Assembly (NCBI RefSeq): GCF_022179445.1
Contig: NZ_BPQU01000032.1
Span: forward strand, 1 to 57,934
From: Methylobacterium mesophilicum
GTDB lineage: Bacteria > Pseudomonadota > Alphaproteobacteria > Rhizobiales > Beijerinckiaceae
DNA: 57,934 nt
Direction: 5' to 3'
Made by a program: the position numbers and the translations under genes. Shown in pieces: positions 8,931 through 16,595 of the stretch; within the stretch, counting starts at the first letter, position 1, and each line of letters begins with the position of its first letter. The notes beneath the pieces were generated by a model that worked only from the letters and a program-made list of their open reading frames with translations, was not told where the DNA came from and made no database searches.

Positions 8931-9662
8931 TCACACCGCGAGGTGGTCGATGACGCGGGCCTGCGCATCCGGGGCCTTGGCCGAGCCGCTGTCGACGACC
9001 TCGCCGAGCTTGAGCACCGCGTAGCGGTCGGCGAGGCCCAGCGCGAAGGCGACGTGCTGCTCCACCACCAGCATGGACAGGCCCGAGGCCCGCTCCGCCA
9101 GGAGCACGGCGCGCAGGCGCTCGACCATCGAGGGCTGCACGCCCTCGGAGATCTCGTCGATCAGGAGGAGGCGCGGGCGCAGCATCAGGGCGCGGCCGAG
9201 GATCAGCATCTTCTGCTCGCCCCCGGAGAGCGTGCCGGCGCGCTGGGCGAGACGGTCCTTCAGGAACGGGAAATGGCCGAACAGGCGCTCCAGCGCCTCC
9301 GGCAGGTGCCGGTCGGACGGCACCGCGAGGCGCAGGTTGTCCCGGATCGACAGGTCCTGGAACAGCGGCTGCTCCTGCGGCGCGTAGCCGACGCCGAGCG
9401 CCACGAGCTTGGCGGGGGACAGCCCGGAGAGCCCCTGTCCGGCGATGGTGATCCTGCCGCCGCGCAGGGCCACCATCCCCAGGATGGTCTTGAGCAGCGT
9501 GGTCTTGCCCATGCCGTTCTTGCCGAGGAGGGCGACGATCTCGCCCGCTCCCACCGCCAGGGACACGCCCTTCACGATCGAGACGGCGCCGTAGCCGCTC
9601 GATACGGCATCGAGGTCGAGGGCGGCCCCCGACGGCGCGGTGCGTTGCGCGGCCTCAACCAT
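8931..9662 (-). CDS. Branched-chain/urea/amide-type ABC transporter ATPase (LivF-like)
   Basis: About 243 residues. Cytoplasmic ATPase of the importer encoded in this operon. Walker A LLGKNGMGKTTLLK, signature LSGGEQKMLILGRAL, Walker B LLLIDEISEGVQPS and H-loop VVEQHVAFAL are all present, with the Q-loop in YAPQEQPLFQDLSIRDNL. The SEG(V/I)QPS D-loop resembles UrtE/LivF proteins. The start overlaps the LivM-LivG fusion by 8 bp. It pairs with the ATPase half of that fusion to make the nucleotide-binding dimer. Confidence 0.92.
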   Translation of the reverse strand: MVEAAQRTAPSGAALDLDAVSSGYGAVSIVKGVSLAVGAGEIVALLGKNGMGKTTLLKTILGMVALRGGRITIAGQGLSGLSPAKLVALGVGYAPQEQPLFQDLSIRDNLRLAVPSDRHLPEALERLFGHFPFLKDRLAQRAGTLSGGEQKMLILGRALMLRPRLLLIDEISEGVQPSMVERLRAVLLAERASGLSMLVVEQHVAFALGLADRYAVLKLGEVVDSGSAKAPDAQARVIDHLAV

Positions 9663-11454
9663 GGGCGCCTCCCGAATAGATGGTGCGGACCAGCTCGGAG
9701 CCGACGACCGCGTCCACGGTGCCGTCGAGAACCAGGCGGCCCTGGTGCAGCACCACGATCCGGGACGAGATCTCCCGCACGAAGTCGAGGTCGTGCTCGA
9801 CCAGGACGGCGGCGATCCGGCGCCCGGCGGTCAGCGCCTTGAGGACGGTCCCGATGGTGGTGCGCTCCGCCTTGGTCAGGCCGGCGGTGGGCTCGTCGAG
9901 CAGGATCAGCCGCGGCTCCAGAGCCACCACCATGGCGAGTTCCAGGGCCTGCTTCTGGCCATGGGACAGGAGGCGCGCCGGCTGCGTCAGCAGGCGGTCG
10001 AGGCCGGTCATCCGCAGCACGTCGAGGGCCGCCTGCGGCAGGCCCAGCGTCGGGGCCCGGCCGACCGGGTTCAGGCCGTCATGCGGGGCCCGCGCGAGCC
10101 GCAGGCAATCGGCCACCGACAGGCTCTCGAACACGCTCGCCACCTGGAACTTGCGGCCGACCCCGAGCCCGACGATCCGGTTCGGCGTCAGCCCGGCGAT
10201 CGCCGTGCCGCCGATGGCGATGGCGCCGGTGAACGGCTCGGTGCCGTCGCTGAGGCAGCGCATCAGCGTGGTCTTGCCGGCGCCGTTGGGGCCCACGAGG
10301 CTGACGAGCTCGCCCGCCCGGATCTCCAGGTCGATGCCTTCGAGCACGGTCAGGCTGCCATAGGCCTTGGCCAGGCATTCCACCTTGAGGATCGGAGCAT
10401 CCGTCGCGGTCGCGGCGGCGGTGGCGTCCCGCGCCACCAGGGCGGGGGCGGCGGGCTTCGTCCGGCCGAGCGGCAGCGCCCGCCACAGCCGGCCGGCGAG
10501 GTCGGCGAGCCCGCCCGGCAGCAGGATGATGATCGCCACGAAGGCCGTCCCCAGCAGGAGCTGCCAGAGGAAGGGCAGGTCGCCGGAGAGGTTGGCCGCG
10601 AGGTAGTCGATGGCGATCGTGCCCAGGACCGGGCCGAGCAGCGTGCCGCGGCCGCCGAGCGCCACCCAGATCACCAGTTCGGTGCCGAACAGGAAGCCGG
10701 CATTCTCGGGGGCGACCACGCCGGACGCGTTGGCGAACAGGAACCCTGCGAGCCCGGCCACGGCGGCGAGCGAAGCGGTCAGGAGGATCTGCAGGCGCCG
10801 GGGGTTGAGGCCGAGATAGGCGCAGCGCGCCTCGTTGTCGCGCAAGGCCACGAGGGCGCGCCCGGCATCCGACCGCACCAGGATCCAGGCCGCCAGCGTG
10901 ACGGCGATCAGGAACAGGGCCGCGAGGCGGAAATAGCCCTCGCTCTCGAACGGCAGCACGTCGAACCCGACGAGGCCGCTGCTGGAGCCGGTCCACTCGC
11001 CGCCCGAGTAGATGAGCTGCGTCACGACGATCGGGACGACCAGCGAGATCACCGAGGCGTAGAGCGGCGTCGAGCGGTGATAGAAGGACAGCCACCCGAC
11101 CGCGAGGCCGAGCAGGGCCGGCGCCGCGACCGCGGTGGCGATGCCGGCCGCAATCCCGGGCGGGGTCGCCCCGTAGGCGCCCAGGATCATGGCGGCGGCG
11201 TAGGCGCCGACGCCGAAGAAGGCGGCCTGGCCGAAGGTCAGGATGCCGGCAAAGCCCCAGAGCAGGTCCACCGTGACGGCGAGCACCGCGTAGATCATCG
11301 AGCGGGTCAGCACGTTGACCGCGAAGGTGTCGAGGAACGCCGGCGCGATCCAGAGGGCCGAGGCCGCCACCGCCGCGACCACGAGGGGCGCCGTCCGGGC
11401 GAGGCGTCGACCGGAGAGGGCGGCGCGCTCCGTGGCGGGGATCGTGTCAAGCAC
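9655..11454 (-). CDS. Fused LivM-type permease and LivG-type ATPase
   Basis: About 599 residues, a single open frame. Residues 1-320 are a LivM/UrtC-type permease with many hydrophobic helices and the family stretches LLWGFAGILTFGQAAFFGVG and ALRDNEARCAYLGLNPRRLQ. After an Ala/Pro-rich linker (about 330-355), residues 360-599 form a LivG-type ATPase with Walker A LVGPNGAGKTTLM, signature LLSHGQKQALELAM and Walker B LILLDEPTAGL. Permease and ATPase are usually separate genes, though such fusions are known in HAAT-type importers. It overlaps the LivH-type gene upstream and the LivF-type gene downstream by 8 bp each. Confidence 0.92.
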   Translation of the reverse strand: MLDTIPATERAALSGRRLARTAPLVVAAVAASALWIAPAFLDTFAVNVLTRSMIYAVLAVTVDLLWGFAGILTFGQAAFFGVGAYAAAMILGAYGATPPGIAAGIATAVAAPALLGLAVGWLSFYHRSTPLYASVISLVVPIVVTQLIYSGGEWTGSSSGLVGFDVLPFESEGYFRLAALFLIAVTLAAWILVRSDAGRALVALRDNEARCAYLGLNPRRLQILLTASLAAVAGLAGFLFANASGVVAPENAGFLFGTELVIWVALGGRGTLLGPVLGTIAIDYLAANLSGDLPFLWQLLLGTAFVAIIILLPGGLADLAGRLWRALPLGRTKPAAPALVARDATAAATATDAPILKVECLAKAYGSLTVLEGIDLEIRAGELVSLVGPNGAGKTTLMRCLSDGTEPFTGAIAIGGTAIAGLTPNRIVGLGVGRKFQVASVFESLSVADCLRLARAPHDGLNPVGRAPTLGLPQAALDVLRMTGLDRLLTQPARLLSHGQKQALELAMVVALEPRLILLDEPTAGLTKAERTTIGTVLKALTAGRRIAAVLVEHDLDFVREISSRIVVLHQGRLVLDGTVDAVVGSELVRTIYSGGAHG

Positions 11455-12280
11455 GGGAGAAACCTTTCGGGCTGACGCGCAGGACGAGGGCCGCGAGCAC
11501 CGCGACGGCGATGCTGCCCAGGATCGGGCTGACGAAGGTGCTGATCAGGACCTGCGCGGCTCCGAAGACGAGGCAAGCCGCCGCGAGCGCCAGGAAGGAC
11601 GCGTCGGCGACCATCACCAGCATGAAGGCGCCGATCAGCCAGCTCACCCCCATGTTGGGATCGACGCTGGTCAGCGGCGTCAGCAGGACGCCCGCCAGCG
11701 CCGCGAGGCCCGCGCCGATCATGAACACCACCAGGCGCACCCGCCCGGTATCGATGCCGAGGCTGCGGGCCAGGGTCTCGTTCATGATCACGGCCCGGGC
11801 CGACAGGCCGAGCCGCGTCCGCTCGATGGTGAGGGCGAACAGGATCCCGATCGCGAGGGCGATGCCGAGGGCCACGAGCCGGTAGGCGGAGTAATCGACG
11901 CCGAGGATCGCGACGGTGCCCGAGAACAGGTTCGGGGTGAGCTGGACGTCGCGGCCGAAGGCCAGGGTGATGAGCTGGCCGAGCACGATCCCGAGCCCCC
12001 AGGTGGCGAGGATCGCGTCCAGCGGCCTGCGGTAGAGGGGGCGGATGATGAAGTGCTCCGCCAGGCCGCCGAGGCCCGCGCCGACCACGAAGGCCAGCGG
12101 CAGCGCCGCCCAGGGATTGAGCCCGAGCCTGGCCGTCACCACGGCGCAGTAGGCGCCGATCGTCAGCCACGCCCCGTGGGCGAAATTGATGATCTTGAGG
12201 ACGCCGAAGATCGCGAGGAGGCCGATCGAGACCACGAACAGGATCGCCGCGGTGGTCAGGATGTCGAGGATGAGCAGCAT
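11447..12280 (-). CDS. ABC transporter inner-membrane permease (LivH/UrtB-like)
   Basis: About 277 residues with eight or so hydrophobic helices. Family features include GVLKIINFAHGAWLTIGAYC near residue 30, LYRRPLDAILATWGLGIVLG near 85 and the coupling stretch ERTRLGLSARAVIMNETLAR near 155. It forms the permease pair with the LivM half of the downstream fusion. The start lies 105 bp after the binding-protein stop, across a strong palindrome, and its end overlaps the fusion gene by 8 bp. The substrate is inferred from the operon: an amide or a related small nitrogen compound. Confidence 0.92.
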   Translation of the reverse strand: MLLILDILTTAAILFVVSIGLLAIFGVLKIINFAHGAWLTIGAYCAVVTARLGLNPWAALPLAFVVGAGLGGLAEHFIIRPLYRRPLDAILATWGLGIVLGQLITLAFGRDVQLTPNLFSGTVAILGVDYSAYRLVALGIALAIGILFALTIERTRLGLSARAVIMNETLARSLGIDTGRVRLVVFMIGAGLAALAGVLLTPLTSVDPNMGVSWLIGAFMLVMVADASFLALAAACLVFGAAQVLISTFVSPILGSIAVAVLAALVLRVSPKGFSRA

Positions 12281-12349
12281 CGCAGCTTCCGGATGAGCCG
12301 GCGTCTTCGCGCGGCGTAAGCGGATCGGCCCGACGGCCGATCCCGGACG

Positions 12350-12369
12350 CTCCCTCCCCCGGGAGGGAG
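12350..12369 (-). terminator. Intercistronic hairpin between binding-protein and permease genes
   Basis: Nine-base perfect arms CTCCCTCCC and GGGAGGGAG separated by two bases, 17 nt beyond the stop of the binding-protein gene and about 70 nt before the permease start. Without a T-tract it is more likely a partial terminator or a 3'-end stabiliser that keeps binding-protein mRNA more abundant than permease mRNA, as in other ABC operons. Confidence 0.45.
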
Positions 12370-12385
12370 GGAGAGGCGCATCACG

Positions 12386-13543
12386 TCACGGCAGCTTCGG
12401 GCACTGCTCGCCGGGATCGACATCCTTGAAGGTGCCCGCGACCTTGACCGATCCGTCCGCCTGGATCTGGCCGAGATACATGGTCAGGGGTGCGTGGTGC
12501 TGCTTGCTCATGCGGATCGTGCCCCGCGGCCCGGTCACGCTCACGGTGGGCAGGGCCTCGAGCACCTTCGCGGTCTCGGTCCCCCCCGCCTTCTCGACGG
12601 CGGCCTTGTAGAGGTAGATCGCTTCGTATTCCGGCACCGAGAGATCGTTGGGCGTCCGCAGCTCGGCGCCGAACTTCTTCTTCATGGCGGCCAGGAAGGT
12701 CTTGTTCTCCGGGCTGTCGATCCCGGTCACGTAGGAGGCCGACAGGTAGACGCCCTCGGCGTCGGCGCCCATGCTCTTGGCGGTGCCCTCGTCCAGCGCG
12801 AGGTTGGCGAAGGGCAGCGACACGCCGGCGCCGCGCAGCTGCTTGGTGAGCGTGACGTTCGGCGCGCCGCCGGCGGTCGAGGTGATCAGCGCGTCGGGCT
12901 TGGCCTCCTTCAGCTTGGAGATGATCGCGGTCCAGTCGCTGCCGTCCATCGGCAGGTATTCCTCGCCCACCACCTTGCCGCCGGTCTTCTCGGCGTAGCT
13001 CTTGGCGAAGCCGAGCATGCCGCGGCCGAAGGCGTAGTCGCTGCCGATGAGGAAGTAGGTCTTGGCGCCCTTGGCCTTGAAGGCGTCGATCACCGGCGGC
13101 ACCTGCTGCTCCGGCACCCAGGCATCCACGAACATGTTCTTGTTGCAGGAATGCCCCTCGTAGAACGAGGTGTAGATGTACGGCACGCGGCCCTTGGTGA
13201 CGGCGGGCAGGCCTGCGTTGCGGGCCGCGCTCGTCTCCATGGAGATCAGGACGTCGACCTTCTTCTGGTAGATCAGGCCGTCGAAGGCCTTCTGGGCGCC
13301 GGCCGCGCCGGAGGCGTCGTCGGCCACCTCCAGGACGAGCTTCCGGCCGAGCACGCCGCCGTTCGCGTTGATTTCCTCGACCGCAAGCTCGGCCGACTGC
13401 ACCACCGAGGGCGCGACGACGCTGTTGGCCCCCGACAGGCCGATCGGCACGCCGATGACGATGGGCTTTTCGTCGGCGGCCTGCGCAGCCGAGGTCGCGA
13501 GCACGAGCGCCGCCGCCGTGCCGATGAGAGAACGTGTCACCAT
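12386..13543 (-). CDS. Periplasmic substrate-binding protein of the amide-type ABC importer
   Basis: About 385 residues. The signal peptide ends in TSAAQA before ADEKPI, so it is exported. The mature part is a type I periplasmic-binding fold of the LivJ/UrtA/FmdD kind: IGVPIGLSGANSVVAPSVVQ, AVEEINANGGVLGRKLVLEV, YFLIGSDYAFGRGM and LYKAAVEKAGGTE. The TYFLIGSDYAFGRG stretch parallels the IFLIGSDYIYPRES of the cytoplasmic AmiC-like sensor in the same operon, consistent with both recognising related ligands. It lies 36 bp after the nitrilase-type gene and is followed by a hairpin before the permease. Confidence 0.9.
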   Translation of the reverse strand: MVTRSLIGTAAALVLATSAAQAADEKPIVIGVPIGLSGANSVVAPSVVQSAELAVEEINANGGVLGRKLVLEVADDASGAAGAQKAFDGLIYQKKVDVLISMETSAARNAGLPAVTKGRVPYIYTSFYEGHSCNKNMFVDAWVPEQQVPPVIDAFKAKGAKTYFLIGSDYAFGRGMLGFAKSYAEKTGGKVVGEEYLPMDGSDWTAIISKLKEAKPDALITSTAGGAPNVTLTKQLRGAGVSLPFANLALDEGTAKSMGADAEGVYLSASYVTGIDSPENKTFLAAMKKKFGAELRTPNDLSVPEYEAIYLYKAAVEKAGGTETAKVLEALPTVSVTGPRGTIRMSKQHHAPLTMYLGQIQADGSVKVAGTFKDVDPGEQCPKLP

Positions 13544-13579
13544 GAATGGGCTCCTGGGAAAGACGAGGTGGTGGCGGGG

Positions 13580-14425
13580 TCAGCCGTAGATGTCGGTCCG
13601 GCGGTCACGCAGGAGGGAATTGAACCCGTTCAGATCCTTGCGGCCGGCCTCGTCGAGATCGACCACGGCCGAGAGGGTCTCGGTCCGGTCGCGGCTCGCC
13701 GGGCCGGCCAGCGGCCAGCCCTTGGGGCCGATGATCAGGCTCTGCCCCTCGAAGGGCTGGCCGCGCTCGGTGCCGACCCGGTCGGCGCAGGCGATGAAGA
13801 CGCCGTTCGAGTGGGCCGCGGCCCGGTGCAGGGTGTTGGCCATGGCGGCCTCGCCCGCGGGCTGGTCGGGCATCGGCACCCAGTTGGTCGGGATGCACAC
13901 GATCTCGGCGCCCCCGAGGGCGAGCTGCCGGAAGGTTTCGGGGAACCAGCCGTCGTAGCAGATCGCGACCCCGATCTTGCCGAGCGCCGTGTCGAAGACC
14001 GGGAAGCCGAGGTCGCCCTTGGCGAAGAACACGTTCTCCCGGTCCCAGAGATGCGCCTTCCGGTAGGTGCCGATGTAGCCCTGCGGCCCGACGATCACGG
14101 CGGCGTTGTAGAGGGCGCCGCCCGCGCGCTCGGCGATGCCGGCCACGATGTGGACGCCGAGTTCCGCCGCGAGCGCCGCCCAGGCCCGGGCCGTCGGCCC
14201 GTCCGGCACCGGCTCGGCGAGGGAGGCCGCCTCCGCGTCGGATTCGAACACGTAGCCGGTGCTGGCGAGTTCGGGCAGGACGATCAGCCCGCTGCCCCCC
14301 GCCGCGGCGGCGCGGATGAGATCCGAGGCCTGCGCGATATTGGCCGCGACGGCACCGAAGTGCGGTTCGAACTGGATGCAGGACACCCGTAACGGCGGGC
14401 GTGCGGGATCGCTCGCTTGGATCAT
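13580..14425 (-). CDS. Carbon-nitrogen hydrolase (nitrilase superfamily), first structural gene of the amide operon
   Basis: About 281 residues from the ATG at 14425 (MIQASDPARPPLRV). Cytoplasmic amidase or nitrilase with the Glu-Lys-Cys triad: Glu52 (LPELASTGY), Lys123 (YRKAHLWDRE) and Cys156 (VAICYDGWFPE). It occupies the amiE position relative to AmiC/AmiR, but at 281 residues it is shorter than AmiE (about 346) and resembles N-carbamoyl or omega-amidase-like branches, so an aliphatic amidase should not be assumed. An in-frame Met at 14467 lies inside the leader terminator and is rejected as the start. Expression is probably controlled by the hairpin leader directly upstream. Confidence 0.88.
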   Translation of the reverse strand: MIQASDPARPPLRVSCIQFEPHFGAVAANIAQASDLIRAAAAGGSGLIVLPELASTGYVFESDAEAASLAEPVPDGPTARAWAALAAELGVHIVAGIAERAGGALYNAAVIVGPQGYIGTYRKAHLWDRENVFFAKGDLGFPVFDTALGKIGVAICYDGWFPETFRQLALGGAEIVCIPTNWVPMPDQPAGEAAMANTLHRAAAHSNGVFIACADRVGTERGQPFEGQSLIIGPKGWPLAGPASRDRTETLSAVVDLDEAGRKDLNGFNSLLRDRRTDIYG

Positions 14426-14441
14426 GATGGCTCCAAAACGC

Positions 14442-14481
14442 AAAAAGCCCCTGGGCGCGGACGTCATCCGCGGACCAGAGG
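14442..14481 (-). terminator. Leader intrinsic terminator upstream of the nitrilase-type gene
   Basis: In transcript sense, CCUCUGG pairs with CCAGGGG (one G-U) and, inside it, CGCGGA pairs with UCCGCG around a UGACG loop; the stem is followed by CUUUUUG. It sits just upstream of the start codon at 14425, so it would block the operon unless antiterminated. This is the arrangement of AmiR- and NasR-controlled leaders. Confidence 0.82.
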
Positions 14482-14596
14482 CTCCAAAGCCGAGATGTCA
14501 TGCAGCACTGCTGCTGCGGGGCAACCTTGCCCGATAAGACTACGATACGCGCCTGAAGACCGGTCGCAAGGTGATATTTGCGGCAGGCTGCTGCAT
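14482..14596 (-). promoter_or_regulatory. Putative ANTAR-responsive leader RNA
   Basis: Between the amiR-like stop and the leader terminator. At 14519-14532 the transcript forms GGGC-AAGGUU-GCCC, a hexaloop with A at position 1 and G at position 4, as ANTAR proteins require. At 14502-14517 a second hairpin, GCAGC-AGCAGU-GCUGC, has A at position 1 but A, not G, at position 4. A third short one at 14480-14491 (GGC-UUUGGA-GCC) has G at position 4 and touches the 5' arm of the terminator. Known ANTAR leaders use two tandem hexaloop hairpins; which two act here is not certain. Confidence 0.6.
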
Positions 14597-15223
14597 TCAG
14601 GTCTTTTCCGCCAACGCGATGCGCAAACCGAGGCCGCTCATCGCCTCGTGGGCCGAGACGACGCTCTCGGCCACGCTCGCCATCGGCACGCGGGACGCGG
14701 TGGCACGATCCCGGAGCATCTTGTAGGCGGCCTCCTCGTCGATCCGGTTGAGCTCCACCAGCAGCCGGACCGCCTTCTCGACGGTGCGGCGGCCCTTCAT
14801 GGTCTCCTCCAGCCGGTTGATCTTGCTGATCAACCGACCCTCGTAGCCGCGCCGGTAGCGGGCCAGGGCAAACTGGGTCAGCACGCCGCGCGGGTGCAGC
14901 GGCTTGTTCAGCACGCCGTGCGCGTTGACGTCGGCGATCGCCTTCAGCGACGTCGGGCTCTCGTAGGCCACGATGGCGATGACGGCGGGCTCGATCTCCT
15001 CGATCGACGGCAGGAGGTGCATCACCTGCGCGTCGTCGAGCTGGATGAACAGCGTGTCGATGTCCGGCGGCAGGGCGGCCGGCGGCGGCCAGGCGAGGGA
15101 GACCGCGCAGCCGAGGCGCCGGAGCTGCTCCAGAAGCGCGGCGCCCTCCTCGTCGGCGGGATGGATGACCAGGGCGCGGGCGCGCCTCAGGTCGTCCAGG
15201 ATCTTGCGGGCGGGCGCCGTCAC
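14597..15223 (-). CDS. AmiR-like ANTAR-domain antiterminator
   Basis: About 208 residues, close to P. aeruginosa AmiR (196). The N-terminal pseudo-receiver (to about residue 125) lacks the usual acidic phosphorylation pocket, as in AmiR. A coiled coil follows (YEGRLISKINRLEETMKGRR), then the ANTAR three-helix domain at about 145-190 (RRTVEKAVRLLVELNRIDEE, AAYKMLRDRATASRVPMASV). It should bind leader RNA and prevent termination when not held by the AmiC-like protein. Its ATG overlaps the amiC-like stop by four bases (ATGA), as expected for stoichiometric partners. The target leader lies directly downstream. Confidence 0.88.
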   Translation of the reverse strand: MTAPARKILDDLRRARALVIHPADEEGAALLEQLRRLGCAVSLAWPPPAALPPDIDTLFIQLDDAQVMHLLPSIEEIEPAVIAIVAYESPTSLKAIADVNAHGVLNKPLHPRGVLTQFALARYRRGYEGRLISKINRLEETMKGRRTVEKAVRLLVELNRIDEEAAYKMLRDRATASRVPMASVAESVVSAHEAMSGLGLRIALAEKT

Positions 15224-16374
15224 GCGGCCATCCCCTCGTCCAGGCAGTTCGTCTCGAACCGGGACCAGGCGAGGTACGGATCGGGCCGCACCGGCCGGCG
15301 CGCCCGCCAGACGACATCGAACTGCCCGTCGGCGCGGGCGACGCCGATGCCGGGGGTGAGCCAGACGTGCCGCGTCTCGCCATCGAAGGCGAGTTCGCCT
15401 TCCGGTGCCGCGAGGCGCTGCCGCAGGGCCGCGGCGCCGAGGCGCTCGGCATCGAGGGTGCCGGCCTCCGCCAGCGCGCGGGCGAAGAGATGCACCTGCG
15501 CGTAGGCGGTCTCAGACCACATGCTGGTCGGGCGCTCGGACCCGAACCGGGTCCGGAAGGCGGCGACGAAGCGTCGGTTCTCCTCGCCCGCAAGCGCCGC
15601 GAAATACGAGGCCGCCAGGACGTGGCTGCTGCACAGGTCCGGGCCGATCGCCCGGATCTGTCCCTCCGCCAGGGTCAGGCTGGCGATCGGGCAGCGCCTC
15701 CGGTCGATCCCCGATGCCGCGTAGGCCCGGTAGAGCCGCTCGGCGCCGCGCCCGACCACGGTGGAGAACACCGCGTCCGGCGCCGCATGGCGGATCTCGG
15801 CGACCATGTCGGCATGGGCCGCATCGTCGGCATCGAGGGGCGCGTAGCGTTCGCCGACGATGGTCCCGCCCTTGGCCTCCACGAGGTCGCGCATCACCCG
15901 GTTCGACTCGCGCGGGTAGATGTAGTCGGACCCGATCAGGAAGATCCGGGGGCCATGCTCCTGCAGGAGGTAGTCCGCCAACGCGAAGACGTTCTGGTTG
16001 AGGGTCGCGCCCGTGTAGATGATGTTCTCCGAGTACTCGAAGCCCTCGTAGATCGACGGGTACCAGAGCAGGCCGTTGTGCCGCTCGACGGTGGACAGCA
16101 CCGACTTGCGGCTGGCCGAGAGCGAGCATCCGAAGACCACCTCGGCCCCGTCCTCGGCGAGCATCCGGCGGGCATAGGACCGATAGGCGTCGTTGTCGCC
16201 GGCCGGATCGTAGCAGATCGGTTCGATCGGCCGCCCGAGCACGCCGCCGGCCGTGTTGATCTCCTCGATCGCCAGGGCGGTGCCGAGGAAGTGCTCGGTC
16301 TCGGTGACGCCGCTGACCCCGCTGCGGGAGAACAGGACGCCGACCCGCCATGTCGCTTCGTCCTTGCCTGCCAT
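15220..16374 (-). CDS. AmiC-like amide sensor (negative regulator of the ANTAR protein)
   Basis: About 384 residues from the ATG at 16374 (MAGKDEATWRVGVLFSRSG), whose register matches the start of P. aeruginosa AmiC and has GGGGA upstream; a Met at 16422 is an alternative. It is a type I periplasmic-binding fold without a signal peptide, so a cytoplasmic sensor. Stretches strikingly like AmiC: YPSIYEGFEYSENIIY, IFLIGSDYIYPRESNRVM, DAVFSTVVGRGAERLYRAYA and RPVRPDPYLAW. In Pseudomonas AmiC binds AmiR and is released by amide; the same role is inferred here. It heads the operon, downstream of a GntR gene read in the same direction. Confidence 0.87.
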   Translation of the reverse strand: MAGKDEATWRVGVLFSRSGVSGVTETEHFLGTALAIEEINTAGGVLGRPIEPICYDPAGDNDAYRSYARRMLAEDGAEVVFGCSLSASRKSVLSTVERHNGLLWYPSIYEGFEYSENIIYTGATLNQNVFALADYLLQEHGPRIFLIGSDYIYPRESNRVMRDLVEAKGGTIVGERYAPLDADDAAHADMVAEIRHAAPDAVFSTVVGRGAERLYRAYAASGIDRRRCPIASLTLAEGQIRAIGPDLCSSHVLAASYFAALAGEENRRFVAAFRTRFGSERPTSMWSETAYAQVHLFARALAEAGTLDAERLGAAALRQRLAAPEGELAFDGETRHVWLTPGIGVARADGQFDVVWRARRPVRPDPYLAWSRFETNCLDEGMAA

Positions 16375-16554
16375 GGCATCCCCACCCGTGCTGAAGGCCG
16401 CCCGCCGGGCGACCGCGCGCACCCCGTCCTATCGCAGTCGCGACAGCCTTGGAAACCAAGGCGCCGCGCCGACCTTGCCGGGCGGGTGATCCATTTCAGG
16501 AGGCGTCTTCGTCCGCGCATCGCGCTCGACGATCCGGCTCGACCGACGGCCGGC

Positions 16555-16595
16555 CCGTAAGGCGGCCCCGGTGATCCCGGCCTGCCGCCTTACGG
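16555..16595. terminator. Perfect 12-bp inverted repeat overlapping the GntR stop codon
   Basis: Arms CCGTAAGGCGGC (16555-16566) and GCCGCCTTACGG (16584-16595) flank a 17-base loop. The right arm contains the last codons and TAA stop of the GntR gene. It probably ends or stabilises the GntR transcript before amiC; there is no T-tract. Confidence 0.5.

Noticed and set aside
6515..11475. Several 300-760-residue plus-strand frames opposite the amide operon
   Set aside because: Low-complexity Arg/Gly/Pro composition and no motifs; the minus strand carries clear ABC transporter and amidase genes.
13580..14467. Start of the nitrilase-type gene at 14467
   Set aside because: That start would place the leader terminator inside the coding region; the ATG at 14425 lies just after it.
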